From Actinomadura viridilutea (GTDB lineage Bacteria > Actinomycetota > Actinomycetes > Streptosporangiales > Streptosporangiaceae), in NCBI GenBank assembly GCA_003001795.1, contig PVNI01000005.1, forward strand, positions 1 through 64,000: 64,000 bases of DNA, written 5' to 3'. The notes beneath the pieces were generated by a model, which saw nothing but the letters and a program-made list of their open reading frames with translations, had not been told where the DNA came from and ran no database searches. Each line of letters opens with the position of its first letter. The stretch's first letter is position 1. The position numbers and the translations under genes are program-made. Below, one piece after another: positions 50,461 through 60,186 of this stretch.

Positions 50461-50955
50461 CTACCTGTTCGCTTCGCGCGATCCCTTCGTGAGCTTCAGG
50501 CGCACCATCGGGAGTCGATCAACGGTCGTGCCGGTGGCGCGCTCTATGACGGCCCGCAGGTTCTTCCACGCGCGTGGGTGGACGCGGGCGTAGCGTTCGA
50601 GGACGGCGGCCGCCTCTTCCTGCGACATCACCGTCGCCACAGCGGGCACGCTGCGCCGCAATCCGGTGCTGACTCTGACGTCGGGGCAGGCCAGCACGTT
50701 GCGGTACCACTGGGCTCGCTCTCCGAACCCGGAGACGATGACGTACTCGTCTGGGGCTGGATGCTCCACCACTTCCAGCACCACGTACCTGCGTGCCCCC
50801 GTGACCCGCCCGACGTGTTCCAGCAGGAGGAGTCGGGATCCGAACAGCGCACCGAGTCCGGCTCGGTACATCCAGATCGGCGCCCGTGCCAACCAGCGTG
50901 TTCGCAAGGCGCGGGCTCCGACTACAGCCGTCAAGTCAGCTACTCGCACACTCAC
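50461..50955 (-). CDS. Deazaflavin (F420)-dependent nitroreductase-family protein
   Basis: About 164 residues from GTG 50955; a GTG at 51012 would add 19 residues of poor character. IWMYRAGLGALFGSRLLLLE, GRVTGARRYVVLEVV and the FGERAQWYRNVLACPDVRV region are the signature of the Ddn-like split-barrel family, which reduces substrates with F420H2. Actinomycetes carry many copies. The physiological substrate cannot be deduced. Confidence 0.87.
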   Translation of the reverse strand: MSVRVADLTAVVGARALRTRWLARAPIWMYRAGLGALFGSRLLLLEHVGRVTGARRYVVLEVVEHPAPDEYVIVSGFGERAQWYRNVLACPDVRVSTGLRRSVPAVATVMSQEEAAAVLERYARVHPRAWKNLRAVIERATGTTVDRLPMVRLKLTKGSREANR

Positions 50956-51369
50956 TGTTATCTCATTTGCCGCTGGCTGCCGCGACGTCGCGGCAGGCCC
51001 CTGCGGCAGCACGGAAACGGCGACCGCAGGTTGACCGCCGAACGTGCGGGCGGCCTGCGGTCCACCCTCCTTTCAATGCACCGCGTTGTGCAGCTTCGTC
51101 CCCGCGATGAGGGTGAGCGAGCACTCGACCCGGCGATGAGCTGGACTTGCACGTTCGTCCGTCTGGGCGTGCTGGAGTAGAGGTGCTGCCTTGGCGCGCG
51201 GAGATCCGTTGGCAACTCCACCATCACCGTCACCGCACCGTCGGCTTTGAGGAGCGGACCAGTGTTGGGCGCGGTTCGCGGGGTGTTTGAGGTGGCCAGT
51301 CGGGCCCCGGCTTAGGTGCGGGTGGTCGGTCTCGTCGGCGTCAGCCCGGTGCGTCCTGGACGGGTGTCG

Positions 51370-52212
51370 TTACCTGGCGCCGCGGTCGGCCAGGCGACGC
51401 TGGATGAGGTCGCGGCTCTCCTCCGGGGACAGTGCCGCGTCCTCTTCGATGTGCTCCCAGGTGTCGGAGAGGTCGGCGGAGGCGAAGCCGATGCCGAACA
51501 TGCTGCGGGTCAGGCTGATGCGGTCGCTGACGCCGGGGAACTCCAGGACGTCGAACGGGTAGGCCCGTTCTTCGTAGAACGGCGCCGACGAGGGGACGAT
51601 CCGGACCTGCGCGTCCGTGTCCTCGCTGAGATGCAGCAGGTGACGCAGCTGCGGGACGAGCACGTCGTCGTCCAGCCGCGGCGACAGCGCCGCCTCGTCG
51701 ACGATCACGTCGAGGAAGCGGCGGCGGCCACCGGGCCGGTAGGTCTGCCGGTTGCGCAGCATGTCCCAGTAGACGTCCGGGTCGCGTTCACTGAACGACA
51801 TCGACGCGGCGAACCGCGCGTACGGCTCCGCCTGCGCCAGCTCGGGGACCTGCTGGACGCCGTAGGTGCGGATGACCGACGCCTCCGACTCGGAGATGAG
51901 CGCGTCGCGTTCCTCCGCCTTCATGTCGTCGAGGTGCGCCGCGAGCCATTGGGGGCCGCGCGGGCGCGACGCCAGGTCGATCATCACGTCGGCGACCTTG
52001 GCCGCCCGGACTTGGTAGCGCTCCAGCAGCCGCTCGACCTCTGCGGGCGACGGCTCGACGAATCCGGTCTCCACGCGGACGAGCCAGTCGGCGTGGCAGC
52101 CGACGCGGGCGGCCGCCTCCTCGTACGACAGTTGGAGCAGCTCCCTGGTCCGCCGCAGGTACAGCCCGAGACGTCGGGCGTTGATGTTCGGCGCGCGATA
52201 GTCCGCGGGCAT
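51370..52212 (-). CDS. XRE-family regulator with DUF5753 domain
   Basis: A 280-residue protein starting at ATG with GGGAGG five bases upstream. Residues 10–75 are a helix-turn-helix (LGLYLRRTRELLQLSYEEAA). Residues ~95–275 are the DUF5753 sensor (EASVIRTYGVQQVPELAQ, VDEAALSPRLDDDVLVPQL, VRIVPSSAPF, YVE-like tail). Such regulators are abundant in actinomycetes, often paired with DUF397 genes; no DUF397 gene is seen next to this one. Confidence 0.9.
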   Translation of the reverse strand: MPADYRAPNINARRLGLYLRRTRELLQLSYEEAAARVGCHADWLVRVETGFVEPSPAEVERLLERYQVRAAKVADVMIDLASRPRGPQWLAAHLDDMKAEERDALISESEASVIRTYGVQQVPELAQAEPYARFAASMSFSERDPDVYWDMLRNRQTYRPGGRRRFLDVIVDEAALSPRLDDDVLVPQLRHLLHLSEDTDAQVRIVPSSAPFYEERAYPFDVLEFPGVSDRISLTRSMFGIGFASADLSDTWEHIEEDAALSPEESRDLIQRRLADRGAR

Positions 52213-52433
52213 CCCAACCTCCCGCCGTCATCATGTCGGGGACGGCTGGAACGACGTGGCAGCCTTTACGGAAAGCAAGAAGAATGTCACGCTCCGGTGG
52301 CATTGTTCGCGTGACCAGCCGCAATGCGTGATGCTTGCGGGCGGGCAAGGCCGACCTTCTCCGACAGCGGGACGGCGGGCCGGATGGCGGCCGTGAGAGC
52401 TTCGGCGCGCAGAGCACGCCGCAAAACCAGAAG

Positions 52434-53765
52434 TCAGGACGGGTCGGCGGCGAGAGGTGCCGGACGGGGGTCGAAGCGACCCGCCAGGGGCAGGAGCACC
52501 AGGACGAGCACGGCCGCCACCAGGTAGCAGGCCCAGTACCCGGACAGCGGCGCCAGGACGGCGACGAGTCCCGTCCCGGTGACGGCGCCGAGGTAGTTGA
52601 ACACGCCCACGCGCGCGACGGCCACGCCCTGCCCGATCGGGTCGTGGTGGGCCGCCGCCGCGTACGCGGCCGGCGCCACCGAGCACAGCCCGAGTCCGGC
52701 CCCGGCGAATCCGGCGATGGCGACCCACGGATTGGCCGCGAGGACGGCGGCGAGGAGGCCGGCGAAGGCGAGCACGGCTCCCCCGCGGATGATCCACGCC
52801 GCGCCCCGGCGGCGCACCACGAGGTCGGCGATCGCCCGTCCGGTGACCGTCGCGGCGGCGAACGCCGTGATGGCCAGAGGCGCCACCGTGTCCGCGCCGC
52901 CGAGCTCGTCCCGCACGTACTTGACGGCGAACCCCGCGATCGACCCTTCCGCGACGTACGCGCATCCCAGCGCCGCGCCGAGAACCAGCAGCGGCCGCCA
53001 TGGCACCACCATCGCCTCACGGCCTTGTTCGTGCGCCGCTTGCGCGATGCGGCGTTGTTCCTGTCGGGCGATGAGCCGTTCGTGCTCCCTGCGCAGCGGC
53101 ATCCGGACGGTGGCCAGGGCGATCAGCAGGCCGATCGCCGCCGGCACCGCGAATCCCGTCATGAGGGAGAGGTCGGCGCCGTTGGCGAAGGAGATCCACA
53201 GCGAGCCGACGATGCTGGCGCCGCTCCACACCGCGAAGAAGCCGTTCACGAGCGACCGTCCGGCGTGCCGTTCGATCGCCACGGCCTGGGCGTTCATCGA
53301 CGCCTCGACGACCCCCATGGCGACGCCGAACAGCACGACCGCCGCGATGAGCGGCCCCGTCCCGGGCGCGGCGGCGAGCAGGACGACCGCCACGAAGAAG
53401 ACGGGTTGGGCGCACCGAAGGACGACCCCCGACCCGGAGCGTCCGCTCAGACGCGCGGCCAGCAGTCCCCCGGCGACGGCGAGCACCGGTACGAGCGCCA
53501 CCAGCACGTTGATGGCCTGGTCGCTCAGCCCGTGCGCCCGTTGGAAGCGCGGCACTCGTGCCATCACGGACGAGAAGGCGAGCGCCTCCCCCGCGTAGCA
53601 CAGGTAGATCGCGGCCCGGACCCGCCGCATCGGAGGCAGGGTGTCGGACGGGCGGACGTCGCGGTCGCCCGGCGTCCGCAGCCGAGCGAGCATCCCGGAC
53701 AGGGGTCTGCGTCGTGCCACGTCGTGCCGTCCCGGGGTGCCGACCGCGCCGAGCATCGCGTTCAT
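52434..53765 (-). CDS. Major facilitator superfamily transporter
   Basis: 443 residues as drawn; an internal ATG at 53630 (MRRVRAAIYLCYAGEALAFS) is the likelier start and would give 398. About twelve hydrophobic helices are visible, with a basic central loop (MPLRREHERLIARQEQRRIA) splitting two six-helix halves. The loop GGLLAARLSGRSGSG is the motif-A position. Sequence type suggests a drug or small-metabolite exporter. It diverges from the AfsR-type regulator across 115 bases, which may control it. Confidence 0.9.
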   Translation of the reverse strand: MNAMLGAVGTPGRHDVARRRPLSGMLARLRTPGDRDVRPSDTLPPMRRVRAAIYLCYAGEALAFSSVMARVPRFQRAHGLSDQAINVLVALVPVLAVAGGLLAARLSGRSGSGVVLRCAQPVFFVAVVLLAAAPGTGPLIAAVVLFGVAMGVVEASMNAQAVAIERHAGRSLVNGFFAVWSGASIVGSLWISFANGADLSLMTGFAVPAAIGLLIALATVRMPLRREHERLIARQEQRRIAQAAHEQGREAMVVPWRPLLVLGAALGCAYVAEGSIAGFAVKYVRDELGGADTVAPLAITAFAAATVTGRAIADLVVRRRGAAWIIRGGAVLAFAGLLAAVLAANPWVAIAGFAGAGLGLCSVAPAAYAAAAHHDPIGQGVAVARVGVFNYLGAVTGTGLVAVLAPLSGYWACYLVAAVLVLVLLPLAGRFDPRPAPLAADPS

Positions 53766-53800
53766 ATAGCCCTTTGATGCTAGTAATTTTGGATCATGTT

Positions 53801-53811
53801 ATACCTGGTAT
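53801..53811. promoter_or_regulatory. Short palindrome in the MFS/AfsR divergent promoter
   Basis: ATACCTGGTAT is a perfect inverted repeat with a one-base centre, in an AT-rich island unusual for this window. It sits between the divergent transporter and AfsR starts and is a candidate operator. A related half-site, GGTAT, recurs just after it at 53813. Confidence 0.4.
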
Positions 53812-53877
53812 CGGTATGACCAAGGTGTGCGGCGGTCGCTCCCTGGCCGGCGGAGCCGGACCTGACGGAGGCGGCGG

Positions 53878-56800
53878 GTGAATCCTGCGCGTCTGCGGTT
53901 CGGCGTGCTCGGGCCGCTGATCATCGAGGCGGACGGCGCCCCGCTGCGCCCTCCTCGTTCGCCGATCCTGCGGGGCCTGCTCGGGGTGCTGCTGGTGGCC
54001 GCCGGACGTCCGCTGCCCGCCGACCGGCTGATCGAGCTGGTCTGGCAGGAGCGGCCCGAGGAGGTCAACCCCGGTTCGGTGCAGGTGGGGATCTCCCGGC
54101 TGCGGCAGTGGCTGCGGCGGGTCGATCCCGCGTCCGACCCCGGCTGGAACCTGGAGCACTACGGTTCCGGCTACCGTCTGACGCTCCCGGACGACGCCTT
54201 CGACCTCGGTCGTTTCCGCGCACTGGTGGGGCGGGCCAAGGCCGAACAGGACGTCGAGGCCCGTGCCCGGCTGCTGGAGACCGCGCTCGCGCTCTGGCGC
54301 GGCCCGGTTCTCAACGACCTGACGTTCCTCGACGCGCACGACCCGCTGCTGCGCTCCGTCACCGAGGAGGGGTGCGCGGCGGCCCTCGACCTGACGGCCG
54401 CGGCGATAAGAACCGGCCGCGCCGGCACCGCGCTGGACCTGCTCGCCGCGCTCGCCGAGTCCCATCCGCTGGACGAACGCCTCGAGGCGAGCATGGTCGA
54501 ACTGCTGGCGGCCGACGGACGCACCGCCGAGGCGCTGCGCCGCTACCAGACTTATCGGGAGCGCGTGGCCGAGGAGCTGGGCGTCGACCCCGGCCAGCGG
54601 ATGCAGGCGGCCTACCTGGCCGCGCTGGCCCGGGACGGCAGGTCCCCCGACCCGCCGCGGGCGCCGCCTCCCGTGCCCGCCCAACTGCCGCCGCCCGTCC
54701 CGGACTTCACCGGCCGCGACGAGCACGTCACGACGCTGACCGGTCTGCTCACCACCCGCGAGTACTCACCGGTCACGGTGATCACGGGGATGGGCGGAGT
54801 CGGGAAGACCACGCTGGCCCTGCACGTCGCGCATCGCCTGGCCGCGCGGTTCCCCGACGGACAGCTGTACGCCCGGCTGCGCCGCCCGGACGGCGGCTCG
54901 GTCGACACGGCCGAGGTCATCGGCGGCTTCCTGCGGGCGTTCGGCGTCACCGGGCAGGACGTGCCCGCCTCGCTGGAGGACCGGTCCGCGCTGCTGCGGA
55001 CCGTCCTGCACGGCCGCCGGGTGCTGATCGTGCTCGACGACGCCTCCGCCGAAAGTGAGGTGCGTCCGCTGCTGCCCGGCACGCCCGGCTGCGCGGTGAT
55101 CGTCACCAGCCGCGTCCCGCTGGCCGGCCTGACCGGAGCGGACCGGGTCGACCTGGACGTCTTCGACGAGGACCAGGCCGTGGCGCTGCTCAGCCGCATC
55201 GTCGGCCCCGAGCGGATCGCCGCCGAACCGCAGGCCGCGGCGGAGGTCGTCCGGCTGTGCGCGTACATGCCGCTCGCCGTGCGCATCGCCGGGACGCGCC
55301 TGGTGCACAGGCGGCACCGCACGCTCGCCTGGCTGGCCGAACGCCTCGGCGACGTCCGCCACCGGCTGGACGAGCTCACCGCGGGAGACCTGGCGGTCCG
55401 GGCGTCCTTCCGGCTCAGCTATGTGAGGCTGCCCGAAGAGACACGGCGCCTGTTCCGTCTGCTCGGGCTCCTCGAAGCGCCCGACTTCCCCGAATGGGTC
55501 GCGGCCGCGCTGCTCGGCGGCTCCTACCGGGAGGCCCAGACCCATCTGGACGCCCTGGTCGAGGCGCAGCTCCTCGTGGTCGCCGGGACGGACGCCAACG
55601 GCTGGCCCCGGCACCGCTACCACGACCTCGTCCGCATTTACGCGCGCGAACTGGCGACCGAGGTGGAGTCGGACGAGGAACGCCTGGCCGCCGTTCAGCG
55701 TGCGCTGGGCGCCTGGCTGGCGCTGGCGGAGCGCGCAGCCGACCGCGTGCCGGGCCCGTGCTACGCGGCGATCCACGGGTCCGCGCCCCGCTACCGGCTG
55801 CCGCCGGAGGTCACCGATCGGCTTCTGGCCGATCCGATGGCGTGGTTCGACGCTGAGCGGGCCGCGATGGCGGCGGCGGTGGAGCAGGCGTGCGCGCTGG
55901 GCCTGGACGAGTTCGCCTGGGACCTGGCGGCCTCGATGGAGAAGTACCTCGACGTCAGAAGCCTGGCGCAGGACTGGTTGCCGCTGCACGAGAAGGCCAT
56001 GGCGCTGTGCGCGGCCAAGGGCAACCGGCTCGGCGAGGCGGTCCTGCTGCGCGGGCTGAACGACACGACCACGTGGCTGTCGACGGACCATGCCGGCGAC
56101 GCCATGGGCGCATCCTACGAGGCGTCCACCCGGATGTACCGGCTGTTCGAAGAGGTGGGTGAACGCCGCGGAATGGCCGACGCCCTGGTCGCCCAATGCT
56201 GGGGTCTGATCGCCCGCGGCGACACCGACCAGGCTCTGGAGACGGCCCGACACGCACTCGCCCTCGCCGAGGAGACCGACCACCTCGGCGGGGAGGCGCG
56301 CGCCCACCACATCATGGGCGTCGCCTACGGGGAGGCCCGTCCCGAGCAGGCCGCCGAGCACCTGGAACGCTGCCTGGACCTCGCCCGCCTGCACGGCAAC
56401 CCCCGCTTCGAGGCCACGGCCATGCAGTTCCTCGGCGCCGCGTACTGCCTGTCGGGACGTGTGGAGAGCGGGCACGCGCTGCTCGTGGACTCCTTGCGCA
56501 TCTGCCACGAACTCAAGGACCACTACGCCGAGGCGTTCTCGCTCCTCTACCTGGCCAAGCTGTACGCAGCGCTCGGCGACGACCGCGCCATGCCCACCGC
56601 GAAGTCGGTCGTCTACCTGGCCCGCCGCCACAACCTGGAGCATCATCTCGCCGACGGCTTAACGGTCCTCGGGCAACTCGACCTGGCCGCGGGCCGGTAC
56701 GACTCCGCGACGGCCAACCTGGAGGAGTCGGTCCGTCTCTGGCGCGCTCGCGGCTGGCACTCGTTCCTCGCCGACACGTTGCGCGCCCTCGGGCTGGCCC

Positions 56801-56922
56801 ATCGCCATAGCGGCGACGAGGAGGCGGCGCGGAAAGTGTGGAGTGAGGCGATGAGCGTGTACGAGCGGCTCGGAGACACGTCCGCTGCTGCCGACATCGC
56901 CACCCTCCTAAACGAGGGGTGA
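53878..56922 (+). CDS. AfsR/SARP-type transcriptional activator
   Basis: A 1014-residue regulator starting at GTG with GGAGG five bases upstream. Residues 1–100 are an OmpR-like winged helix (RLRFGVLGPLIIEADGAPL, VQVGISRLRQWL, GYRLTLPDDAFDLGRFRAL), followed by a BTAD helical domain to ~250. A proline-rich linker leads to an NB-ARC ATPase with P-loop GMGGVGKTTLALH near 303–315 and Walker B VLIVLDDA. The C-terminal ~350 residues are TPR-like. SARP-NB-TPR proteins activate antibiotic and metabolic genes in actinomycetes. The target may be the divergent transporter or the NRPS cluster 48 kb away; neither is shown. Confidence 0.93.
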   Translation: MNPARLRFGVLGPLIIEADGAPLRPPRSPILRGLLGVLLVAAGRPLPADRLIELVWQERPEEVNPGSVQVGISRLRQWLRRVDPASDPGWNLEHYGSGYRLTLPDDAFDLGRFRALVGRAKAEQDVEARARLLETALALWRGPVLNDLTFLDAHDPLLRSVTEEGCAAALDLTAAAIRTGRAGTALDLLAALAESHPLDERLEASMVELLAADGRTAEALRRYQTYRERVAEELGVDPGQRMQAAYLAALARDGRSPDPPRAPPPVPAQLPPPVPDFTGRDEHVTTLTGLLTTREYSPVTVITGMGGVGKTTLALHVAHRLAARFPDGQLYARLRRPDGGSVDTAEVIGGFLRAFGVTGQDVPASLEDRSALLRTVLHGRRVLIVLDDASAESEVRPLLPGTPGCAVIVTSRVPLAGLTGADRVDLDVFDEDQAVALLSRIVGPERIAAEPQAAAEVVRLCAYMPLAVRIAGTRLVHRRHRTLAWLAERLGDVRHRLDELTAGDLAVRASFRLSYVRLPEETRRLFRLLGLLEAPDFPEWVAAALLGGSYREAQTHLDALVEAQLLVVAGTDANGWPRHRYHDLVRIYARELATEVESDEERLAAVQRALGAWLALAERAADRVPGPCYAAIHGSAPRYRLPPEVTDRLLADPMAWFDAERAAMAAAVEQACALGLDEFAWDLAASMEKYLDVRSLAQDWLPLHEKAMALCAAKGNRLGEAVLLRGLNDTTTWLSTDHAGDAMGASYEASTRMYRLFEEVGERRGMADALVAQCWGLIARGDTDQALETARHALALAEETDHLGGEARAHHIMGVAYGEARPEQAAEHLERCLDLARLHGNPRFEATAMQFLGAAYCLSGRVESGHALLVDSLRICHELKDHYAEAFSLLYLAKLYAALGDDRAMPTAKSVVYLARRHNLEHHLADGLTVLGQLDLAAGRYDSATANLEESVRLWRARGWHSFLADTLRALGLAHRHSGDEEAARKVWSEAMSVYERLGDTSAAADIATLLNEG

Positions 56923-56949
56923 ACGCCGACCCCGCCGCGGCGTTCACCC
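56917..56949 (+). terminator. Hairpin terminator overlapping the AfsR stop
   Basis: A perfect 12-bp stem: GGGTGAACGCCG (56917–56928) pairs with CGGCGTTCACCC (56938–56949). The left arm contains the TGA stop codon. Confidence 0.75.
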
Positions 56950-57136
56950 TTCGCCCGTCCCCGTACCCCGGGGCCGAGCGCGTCCCCGTGGCGCTCGCCC
57001 CCGAGAGACACCCTCAGCATCACAGACCGGGCATACCAAACGCTTACCGATCCGCCCCGCACGTCAGAGCCCACCTGTAAACGGAGCTTGGGGCGTACGG
57101 GCCAGGCCGGTTCCGGACAGGTGAGCCCGTGCCGTC

Positions 57137-57517
57137 TCAGTCGCTGAAGGAGTGCGGGCCGAAGCGCCCCCACGCCACGAGAGCGGCCGAGGCGAGAAGG
57201 AAAAGATTCACCACAATCGCGTAGGCCTCGCGACGGCGCAGGTGCACGATGATCGCACCGATCATCAACAACACCAGGCCGACGGCGGCCAGCGGCACCA
57301 GCACCGGCGCGATGTCGAGCGCGGCGGGCAGGATCAAACCGAACGCGGCCAGCACCTCCAAGGCGCCGATGGCCTTGACGGCACCGACGCTGAAGTCCTC
57401 GGCGAATCTGATGCCGGACGCGACCAGCTTCTCCTTGGGTCGGATGAGCTTCACCGCACCGCCGCCCAGAAAGGCGACGGCCAGCAGCCCCGCAATGATC
57501 CACAAAGCCACGTTCAC
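57137..57517 (-). CDS. DoxX-family membrane protein
   Basis: A 126-residue protein with four transmembrane helices (ALWIIAGLLAVAFLGGGAVK; IGALEVLAAFGLILPAAL; VLVPLAAVGLVLLMIGAIIV; NLFLLASAALVAWG). KLIRPKEKL after helix 1 and the GALEVLAAFGL motif are typical of DoxX-like proteins. It diverges from an ECF41-type sigma factor, a frequent neighbour of DoxX and related genes, so it is probably part of that regulon. Confidence 0.88.
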   Translation of the reverse strand: MNVALWIIAGLLAVAFLGGGAVKLIRPKEKLVASGIRFAEDFSVGAVKAIGALEVLAAFGLILPAALDIAPVLVPLAAVGLVLLMIGAIIVHLRRREAYAIVVNLFLLASAALVAWGRFGPHSFSD

Positions 57518-57610
57518 GAGTGTTCTCCTCGCAGGATGGTGAGCGACCTCGGTTCCGGAGTCGGCAGCGTTGATCGTCAGGTGTCCGGAGCCGACTCGCA
57601 GGCGTCTCAG

Positions 57611-57688
57611 CAGTCCGACGACACGGCGCCTCGAAATGTCAGGCGAGGGGCCGACCTGACAGATCGGTGCTCTGTCTCGTCGGACTGA
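57611..57688. promoter_or_regulatory. Nested inverted repeats between DoxX and ECF41 genes
   Basis: Outer arms CAGTCCGACGA (57611–57621) and TCGTCGGACTG (57678–57688) are perfect complements. Inner arms TGTCAGG (57637–57643) and CCTGACA (57655–57661) share almost the same centre. Both genes read outward from this site, so it is a candidate symmetric operator or pair of divergent promoters. Confidence 0.5.
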
Positions 57689-57723
57689 TGAGGGAAGATG
57701 CGACGCGGGGAGGCGCCCACACC

Positions 57724-58638
57724 ATGAGCACGCGATCCGAGCCGGCGCAGGAGCGCCTGAGCGCGGTCATGCGCGAGCGGCGTCAGCTGCTCAACGTCGC
57801 GTACCGCCTCCTGGGCTCCCTCTCCGATGCCGAGGACGTGGTTCAGGAGACGTACGCCCGCTGGTACGCCCTTTCTCCGCAGCAGCAGGAGGCCGTCGAA
57901 TCGCCCGGGGCCTGGCTGACGAAGGTGGCCACCCGCATCTGCCTCGACCTGCTCGGCTCGGCGCGGGCCCGGCGAGAACGGTACGTGGGCGCGTGGCTCC
58001 CGGAGCCGGTCCCCGACCCCGCGGAGTGGACCACCGGTCGATCGGCCGCCGATCCCGCCGACCGGGTCACCCTCGACGAGTCGATCAGCATGGCCTTCCT
58101 CGTCGTGCTCGAATCGATGACCCCGGCCGAGCGCGTCGCGTTCGTCCTGCACGACGTGTTCCGCTACTCGTTCACCGAAGTGGCGGAGATCGTCGGCCGT
58201 ACGCCGGGAGCGTGCCGCCAGCTCGCCTCATCGGCCCGCCGTCGCATCCGCGCGTCACAGGCTCCAACGGCGCCCACGGCTCGGCGCGCCCGCATCGTCA
58301 GGGACTTCAAGCAGGCATGGGAAGCCAAGGACATCGACACCCTGATCAGCCTGCTCGACCCCGACGTCACGACGATCGCCGACAGCGGCGGCCTCGTCGC
58401 GGCCCGGCTCCACCCGATCGAAGGCGCCGAGCAGGTCGCGCGCGCCTTCGCCGATGTCGCCGACAGGGCACCCGGCCTGGCGATCTTGGAGCGCACGGTC
58501 AACGGCCAGCCCGGTCTGGTGGCTCAGCAGGACGGCGTGACCGTCGTGGTGGTGGCGTTCGACATCGCGGACGACCGGATCACGCACATCTGGGCGGTGC
58601 GCAACCCCGAGAAACTCCGGCCCTGGTCAACGAACTGA
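57724..58638 (+). CDS. ECF41-type RNA polymerase sigma factor with SnoaL-like tail
   Basis: 304 residues from ATG 57724 (MSTRSEPAQERLSAVM); ATG 57688 or the upstream TTG at 57667 are longer options. Region 2 is LLNVAYRLLGSLSDAEDVVQ, and the region 4 helix-turn-helix is YSFTEVAEIVGRTPGACRQ. After residue ~190 comes a SnoaL/NTF2-like domain (IVRDFKQAWEAKDIDTLISL, ending in a conserved IWAVRNPEKL). This tail modulates activity in the ECF41 (SigJ-like) group. The divergent DoxX gene is the likely target. Confidence 0.91.
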   Translation: MSTRSEPAQERLSAVMRERRQLLNVAYRLLGSLSDAEDVVQETYARWYALSPQQQEAVESPGAWLTKVATRICLDLLGSARARRERYVGAWLPEPVPDPAEWTTGRSAADPADRVTLDESISMAFLVVLESMTPAERVAFVLHDVFRYSFTEVAEIVGRTPGACRQLASSARRRIRASQAPTAPTARRARIVRDFKQAWEAKDIDTLISLLDPDVTTIADSGGLVAARLHPIEGAEQVARAFADVADRAPGLAILERTVNGQPGLVAQQDGVTVVVVAFDIADDRITHIWAVRNPEKLRPWSTN

Positions 58639-58793
58639 CCAGCGTCCACGTGCGAACTCACTGAATCAGGATGCCAGGGAATTGACCGAAGGCACCGGCG
58701 TCGAAGGCCACAGACCTCGCCCCGAGGCGAGAGCCGCGGTAGCCGTTCACTGCACCGCCCGAGGCCGCCTGCCCCACTCAGTGTCCAGCCCGC

Positions 58794-59387
58794 TCAGAAA
58801 CCAGACGCGACGCTACGCCCGCCATCCATTGCTCGAGGATGAGCGCGTCGCCGGCGCGCCTCGTCGTAGACGAACTGCTTGGTCGCCGCAGGCGGAAAGT
58901 AGACGTCCGGATTCCGGAACACGATCCCGTCCCGGTGGCAGTACCGCAGCTCGGACCAGACGGGTATCGCTTCATTCCACAGTTCCATTTGTCGACGCCA
59001 GGTCTTCCGCCCCCGGAAACTCGCGAAGACCAGACCCGCGATGCCGAATATAAACGGCGCCAGGAACACAAAAGAACCCAGAAGATCGGCGACATTTTCC
59101 ACCGCTATTGCAAGCGGCACCGCCAGGAGCACAGCGCAGGCCAGCAATATTGCGATCGGACACCCCATCCCCCTCGGCGGCGCAGGCGGGGGGCAATCGA
59201 GCATGCTGGCCAGCGGCGTTTGTGCGTGAGAGTGGAACGTATGGGACACACTCTCAGACCATCCGACAGAGGTGCCATGAGTAGTCATATGACTACTCTG
59301 ACCTTGGACGATCACTGGAACTGGTTGCGTCCAATCCGAGCTGTGGCACAGCGGGCATTCGCTCACCCCGACCAGGGGACCCCTCAT
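58794..59387 (-). CDS. Zinc-ribbon membrane protein of unknown function
   Basis: 197 residues from ATG 59387, preceded by GGAGGAGAG. CPLCH near residue 10 is half of a possible zinc ribbon. Two transmembrane helices follow (PIAILLACAVLLAVPLAIAV and GSFVFLAPFIFGIAGLVFAS). The C-terminal WNEAIPVWSELRYCHRDGIV and YFPPAATKQFVYD resemble a conserved actinobacterial membrane family with a CxxC–CxxD-like ending. Function unknown. Confidence 0.75.
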   Translation of the reverse strand: MRGPLVGVSECPLCHSSDWTQPVPVIVQGQSSHMTTHGTSVGWSESVSHTFHSHAQTPLASMLDCPPPAPPRGMGCPIAILLACAVLLAVPLAIAVENVADLLGSFVFLAPFIFGIAGLVFASFRGRKTWRRQMELWNEAIPVWSELRYCHRDGIVFRNPDVYFPPAATKQFVYDEARRRRAHPRAMDGGRSVASGF

Positions 59388-59426
59388 AGACTCTCCTCCG
59401 AGAGACGACGAAGATCCTGCCCTCAT

Positions 59427-60091
59427 GCCACGTAGGGAAGACGCGTCGAACAGGTCTAAGCAGCTTTAGACACGAATGAGGATCAGCGATCCCGTACCGG
59501 TGGCCCGGGCGGCGACATCATATTACTAATCTGATCACTGCCCCATATTCAATCTCGGGCCACCCCGTAGGTCTGTTGGACGGCAACGGACCTTGTACGG
59601 GGTGGCTGGACTCACCGAAGCAGCAACAGGGCTTCAGAGGTGCAGGGCGGCGATGGCCTGGTCAGCCACCACGACCACGGCCAGCCGCTCGCGCGTTCAC
59701 CTGTTCACTGAGTGTGACGTCCAAGTAGTCGCTCTGCTTCCACGCCCATCTCCCGTAGGAGGTGATGGCACCGGAGGCACCGTCATAGCTCTGGTCGGCC
59801 GACGTCGTGACCTACCTTGTCCGTGCGAACGAACTAGCCCTGCGGACGCAGAAGCAGCTCAACCTCGTCGGCTAGTACGGCGGAAAGTTGCTTCAGAGGC
59901 ACATGTTGCCAGGTCGTGCATCACCAGGCGGCCAATCGAGGGACGCGGCCCCACCGATCACCTAGACCGCCCCTCGACACGCCCTCGGCACGCAGCAACG
60001 ACGGCAGGCCCATCCTCCCCCACCAGTCCACCATCACCTGCACCACTCCGTCATGGCACCGCTGCATCCGTCGGCGGCCACCAGCCTGCCT
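59427..60091. other. Stretch without a convincing gene
   Basis: About 665 bases, relatively AT-rich (for example ATATTACTAATCTGATCACT near 59519). No frame with a start signal and natural composition was found. Confidence 0.4.
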
Positions 60092-60136
60092 AAAAAAAAG
60101 CAAACGGGCCCGGATCACAGCCGATCCAAAAGGCCC
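60092..60136 (-). terminator. Rho-independent terminator after the SRA–HNH gene
   Basis: Read on the minus strand: GGGCC pairs with GGCCC, with an inner GGATC/GATCC pair, followed by eight T residues (plus-strand A run 60092–60099). It lies 51 bases downstream of the stop of the HNH gene. Confidence 0.7.
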
Positions 60137-60186
60137 ACCAGCAACTGCTTCAAACTTCATGACCAACGTGCAGCCCAGACGCTAAT

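Noticed and set aside
59466-59500. ATCAGCGATCCC near 59485 as another stray CRISPR repeat
   Set aside because: Only about eight bases match the repeat and the CCTCCAGG core is missing.
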